From Candidatus Acidiferrales bacterium (GTDB lineage Bacteria > Acidobacteriota > Terriglobia > Acidiferrales > UBA7541), in NCBI GenBank assembly GCA_030037775.1, contig JASHQB010000003.1, forward strand, positions 1 through 60,380: 60,380 bases of DNA, in the 5' to 3' direction. The notes below the pieces were generated by a model. It was not told where the DNA came from, made no database searches, and saw only the letters and a list, made by a program, of their open reading frames with translations. Positions 56,956 through 60,380 of the stretch are shown here, in pieces (position 1 is the first letter of the stretch; every line of letters begins with the position of its first letter). The translations under genes and the position numbers were made by a program.

Positions 56956-57123
56956 AGCCATCTCATAAATACCTCTGGAGGGTCTTGGAGCTATTCCGGT
57001 TGGCCGACAATCCTGCACTTGATTGGTAAATGCGAGGTGAAAATCCATCGAATATGCTCACATTGACTTGCAAGTAAGCAGGGCCTAACATGCGTCGCAA
57101 GGAGTGGTGTGGTTGCCCCTGCG

Positions 57124-59859
57124 ATGATTGGCCAAACGATTTCGCATTATCGCGTCGTCGAGAAACTTGGTGGCGGCGGCATGGGCGTGGTGTACAAGGC
57201 CGAGGATACCAGCCTGCACCGCTTCGTGGCGCTGAAATTCCTGCCGGACGATGTGGCGTGTGACCCGCACTCGCTCGAGCGATTCCGGCGGGAAGCGCAG
57301 GCCGCCTCGGCGCTCAACCATCCGAATATCTGCACCGTTTACGAGATTAGTGAGGAGAATGGCAAAGCCTTCATCGTCATGGAATTTTTGGACGGGATGA
57401 CGCTAAAACACGTGATCGCCGGCCGACCAGTGGAAACGGAAACGCTGCTCGATTTGAGCATTCAGGTGGCGGACGGCCTGGATGCGGCGCACTCCGAAGG
57501 GGTGATTCACCGGGACATCAAACCGGCGAACATTTTTGTGACCAAGCGGGGCCACGCGAAGATTCTCGATTTTGGGCTGGCCAAACTGGCGCCATCGCCG
57601 CGCATCGCGCAAGGCATGGGCGTTTCCTCGATGCCCACAATGGGTACGTCGGAAGAGCTGCTGACCAGCCCTGGTGCAACGGTCGGAACGGTGGCGTATA
57701 TGTCGCCGGAGCAGGTCCGCGGCAAAGGATTGGATGCGCGCACGGATCTATTCTCGTTTGGCGCGGTGTTGTATGAAATGGCCACCGGCGTTCTGCCCTT
57801 TCGCGGAGACACGTCCGGAGTCGTGACGGACGCGATTCTGCACGAGGATCCGGTCGCGCCGGTGCGGCTGAATCCGAGTGTGCCGGCGAAGCTCGAAGAG
57901 ATCATCCACAAGGCTCTCGAGAAAGACCGCGATTTGCGCTACCAGCACGCTTCGGACATGCGCACGGATTTGAAGCGGCTGAAGCGCGAAACAGATTCGG
58001 GGCGGTCTTCGGCCTCACACATGACGTCTTCTGTAGGGGCGACCCTTGGGTCGCCCGCGGGCGCGGCAAGCCCCATCCCTACGGTTTCTGGCGCGCACAT
58101 GTCCGGCTCTTCCGCGGTCGCAGCCGTTGCCCGCGAGCATAAATTCGGCCTCGCCGTCACGGTGATCATCATTCTGATTCTCATCGGCGGCGCAGCCTTT
58201 GCGGCCTATCATTTTTGGTCCCGCTCGAGCGCTCCCAGCGGACCCGCCAAGATTACGCAAATCAGCCAGTGGGACAAACCGATGAATGACGCGAGGCTTT
58301 CACCCGACGGCCACGCCGTTGCGTTTGACTCACCGGCAGGCGGCATAACCCAAGTGTTTCTCATGCTCACTTCCGGTGGCGAGCCCCTGCAGCTCACGAA
58401 TGACGAAGGCGACAAGTCCGTGGACAGCTTTTCATCCGACGGAAAAGAAGTGTATTACGAGAAGTCTCCCAGCCAAGACGAAGTTTGGGCCGTGCCTGTG
58501 CTCGGTGGCGTTCCGCGCCCTGTGGTGTCCGGTTACAATGCGGTTCCCTCGCCGGATGGCGCTCTGATTTATTATGGGAAGCAGGATAGCCCCAGGGTCT
58601 TTCGTGCAGAAAAATCCGGCCTGAACGAAGAACTCGTGTACAGCTCCAAAAACGCTGGCTTGTTCTTCATCCCCGTTCTGCTCTATCCCGGCAGCCACGA
58701 GCTGCTCGTTGCTGGTTTGCAAAACTGGGACTCGCCGAGCGCGCGTATAACTAAAATAAACGTGGGCACCCATGAAGCGGTTGACTTAGGCGAAGTATCC
58801 GGGAATGTGCGTGACGCCGTGTGGGGCGAACCGGGGAATTCCGTGCTGCTCAGCCGGACTGTAAACGGGCTGACGAACATCTGGAAATACGGCTTGAACG
58901 AGCGAAGTTTGACGCAGATGACTTTCGGAACGGGACCGGACTACTCGCCAATGCCCGACCCGGGAGGAAAAGGGATTTACTATGTAAATGGCAAATCCTC
59001 CGGATCCCTGGTCGCATACCACGTTCAATCCAAGGAATCCACGGACATTCTGTCAGAGGACACGAATCAGCCGGTCATTTCGCCGGATCGGAAGCGCGTG
59101 ATGTACATCACGCTCCTCGCAAGTGAGAAGAGCGAACTGTGGGTATCGGACATCGACGGCGGCAACAAAGTGAGAATCGCCACCGGAGAGCATCTGGGGA
59201 CGGGGACTTGGGCGCCGGACAATTTTCACTTGTCTTTTTTTGAGGTGGGATTCGGCGCAGGGAGCAAGAGCTACATCGCCGGGGCCGATGGGGGCGGTCT
59301 GCGCCAGCTTCCACAGACGGGGGATGCCGTCGTAAATACTGAGGTAAATTCGGTGTGGGGCTCTGACCAGAAATCCATTTACGTGAGTTACGACGACAGC
59401 GCGGGTTCAATGCAAACCGTCTGGAAATGGAGCCTGGAGGGTTCAAATCTGGAGGAGTTCGTGAATAACTGCGGCATTATTGCCGATGCTGACCCCAGTG
59501 GGCGTTACCTGCTTGGCACCCTATGGTACGGAGGAAAGACGGGAATCTACGAGGTCTCCATCTCCGACAGGAAATGCATCTCCTTGCTTCCCGGAGTAGC
59601 AACGCAGATTATGTGGTTTGCTCGGGATGGCAAGTCGTTCTTGTACGCGGTTGCTTCTCGCAGTGGAGCCACGATTTACCGCCAGCCGTGGAAAGACGGC
59701 AGAATCGTCGGGGCGGCCCAGGCCGCGTTGAAGCTCCCTTTTGCCTTTCCTCTGCGAAATGCAGACGGTACCGCTTACGATTTCTCCAGGGACCTTTCCA
59801 CCATCGTCTACGTGCGGCCCGGCGGCCACGCAGACCTTTATCTCCTCAGCCAGAAATAA
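57124..59859 (+). CDS. Ser/Thr protein kinase with C-terminal beta-propeller
   Basis: An N-terminal kinase domain (about 5-280): G-G-G-G-M-G loop, V-A-L-K-F Lys, H-R-D-I-K-P-A-N catalytic loop, D-F-G-L-A-K and Y-M-S-P-E-Q. A linker (about 285-340) is followed by one transmembrane helix (about 340-364, VTVIIILILIGGAAFAAYHF). The external half (about 370-910) has WD40/TolB-like repeats (e.g. ARLSPDGHAVAFDSPAG, SFSSDGKEVYY). This receptor layout is very common in acidobacteria. The linker contains a GC-rich hairpin repeat translated in frame. The ligand is unknown. Start could also be GTG 57109. Confidence 0.92.
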   Translation: MIGQTISHYRVVEKLGGGGMGVVYKAEDTSLHRFVALKFLPDDVACDPHSLERFRREAQAASALNHPNICTVYEISEENGKAFIVMEFLDGMTLKHVIAGRPVETETLLDLSIQVADGLDAAHSEGVIHRDIKPANIFVTKRGHAKILDFGLAKLAPSPRIAQGMGVSSMPTMGTSEELLTSPGATVGTVAYMSPEQVRGKGLDARTDLFSFGAVLYEMATGVLPFRGDTSGVVTDAILHEDPVAPVRLNPSVPAKLEEIIHKALEKDRDLRYQHASDMRTDLKRLKRETDSGRSSASHMTSSVGATLGSPAGAASPIPTVSGAHMSGSSAVAAVAREHKFGLAVTVIIILILIGGAAFAAYHFWSRSSAPSGPAKITQISQWDKPMNDARLSPDGHAVAFDSPAGGITQVFLMLTSGGEPLQLTNDEGDKSVDSFSSDGKEVYYEKSPSQDEVWAVPVLGGVPRPVVSGYNAVPSPDGALIYYGKQDSPRVFRAEKSGLNEELVYSSKNAGLFFIPVLLYPGSHELLVAGLQNWDSPSARITKINVGTHEAVDLGEVSGNVRDAVWGEPGNSVLLSRTVNGLTNIWKYGLNERSLTQMTFGTGPDYSPMPDPGGKGIYYVNGKSSGSLVAYHVQSKESTDILSEDTNQPVISPDRKRVMYITLLASEKSELWVSDIDGGNKVRIATGEHLGTGTWAPDNFHLSFFEVGFGAGSKSYIAGADGGGLRQLPQTGDAVVNTEVNSVWGSDQKSIYVSYDDSAGSMQTVWKWSLEGSNLEEFVNNCGIIADADPSGRYLLGTLWYGGKTGIYEVSISDRKCISLLPGVATQIMWFARDGKSFLYAVASRSGATIYRQPWKDGRIVGAAQAALKLPFAFPLRNADGTAYDFSRDLSTIVYVRPGGHADLYLLSQK
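58033..58083. repeat. GC-rich palindromic repeat unit inside the kinase gene
   Basis: A unit bounded by GTAGGG and CCCTAC contains a perfect hairpin, GGGCGACCC-TT-GGGTCGCCC (58037-58056), followed by GCGGGCGCGGCAAGCCCC. It resembles intergenic palindromic elements frequent in acidobacterial genomes, but here it is translated in the cytoplasmic linker just before the membrane helix. Confidence 0.55.
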
Positions 59860-60105
59860 TTCCTGCCGCATAGCAGTGCCCATCCTCATCATTGCGAAAG
59901 CGAAGATATGGCGAGCTTGGCGATCATGCCCGAGTCACGGCAAACCGTTATATGTGGCGACGCGCTAACGGGCCGCAGTACATTTGTGAGAATGGGTTCT
60001 GCCGTTCAAGCAGCAGCGCTTCTTAAGATATTTCCGATCGCGCAGCTTTCTTGCGCGAGTATTCAGTTTTTCGCGGGCCACGAACCACGGGTCACGCGCC
60101 ACGCC
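59860..60105. other. Intergenic region with short direct repeats
   Basis: About 245 bases between kinase and rlmN contain a run of GCCACG/ACCACG/GTCACG-like direct repeats at about 60075-60107 and no gene. It probably holds the 3' ends of both convergent transcripts. Confidence 0.35.
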
Positions 60106-60380
60106 TCATTCCCGCGTTTCCACCAGCGCCAGTTGCCCGCACGCCGCCATCACGTCCTGCCCGCGCGAATAGCGCACAAACGCGCGCTGCCCTTTCTCGA
60201 CCAGCGCCTTGCGAAACGCCTCAATCCTCTCCGCGTCCGGCGGCCGGTACGGCAATTCTCCTGGATTCCACGGAATCAAATTCACCTTTGCACGCAAATT
60301 CCCAACCAGCTTCGCCACGCGCCGCGCATCTTCCAGGCTGTCATTGAACCCTCCCAGCAGCACATACTCAAACGTCAAAT
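60106..60380 (-). CDS. rlmN: 23S rRNA (adenine-2503-C2)-methyltransferase RlmN, C-terminal part
   Basis: Only the last 90 or so residues are visible; the gene continues beyond the right edge. TFEYVLLGGFNDSLEDA, VNLIPWNPGELPYRPPD and the C-terminal VRYSRGQDVMAACGQL match the radical-SAM methyltransferase RlmN (the C-terminal catalytic Cys is in AACGQL). It methylates A2503 of 23S rRNA and A37 of some tRNAs. Confidence 0.93.
   Translation of the reverse strand, partial: LTFEYVLLGGFNDSLEDARRVAKLVGNLRAKVNLIPWNPGELPYRPPDAERIEAFRKALVEKGQRAFVRYSRGQDVMAACGQLALVETRE

Overview
The window looks like a chromosome segment of an acidobacterium (Acidobacteriota, Terriglobia-like). This is inferred from the mix of gene families: a Ser/Thr kinase fused to a beta-propeller, DUF2934-Hsp20 proteins, TonB-domain periplasmic proteins, a PilZ-type cellulose-synthase-like GT2, and runs of C-ending codons in core genes. 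No rRNA, tRNA, CRISPR array or intact mobile element was seen.

Region 1 (about 0.9-43.4 kb) is a stress/anaerobiosis island. Its genes are linked by one repeated operator, consensus nGTGA-N6-TCACn. I count 16 exact copies and 2 one-mismatch copies, all between genes from 1.6 to 39.3 kb. I noticed none from 44 to 60 kb. Three Crp/Fnr-family regulators lie in the island. All have the CRP-type R-E-x3-R recognition helix that suits GTGA half-sites, and two also carry an N-terminal CxxCx8C cysteine cluster. The apparent regulon holds: NO/nitrite chemistry (RIC di-iron repair protein, cupin, cytochrome b-molybdopterin fusion, HPP, NnrS; a blue-copper lipoprotein plus NirK); stress survival (two Hsp20 proteins, a DUF2934 protein, two tandem Usp proteins, a BON protein, L,D-transpeptidase); metabolism (alpha-glucan phosphorylase, flavin split-barrel protein, PatZ-like acyl-CoA synthetase-GNAT); a DevBCA/TolC-type exporter; and several unusual proteins. 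The unusual ones are a HAD phosphatase fused to a HerA-like ATPase, a methionyl-tRNA-synthetase paralogue that lost HIGH and KMSKS, and a Cys-rich unknown protein. The content resembles the mycobacterial DosR dormancy regulon, but with a CRP/FNR-type control circuit.

The island also contains many gene remnants: an ABC-2 permease, a secreted protein with a frameshift, a site-2 protease fragment, a phosphofructokinase/P-type ATPase scar, and an esterase with several lesions. Two small ORFs (38394-38654 and 39370-39594) sit at the usual operator-to-start distance, just ahead of hsp20 and usp, and may be real leader genes.

Region 2 (43.4-44.3 kb) is a gene-poor junction where composition changes. 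Region 3 (44.3-50 kb) is an exopolysaccharide operon: GT2-PilZ synthase, TPR/beta-barrel exporter, and a GT39-like membrane protein. Region 4 (50-57 kb) is housekeeping: metH, a small monooxygenase-like protein, mtaB, acpS and pgeF. Region 5 holds a large Ser/Thr kinase-propeller receptor and the 3' end of rlmN at the right edge. The left edge holds the 5' end of a lipoprotein gene.
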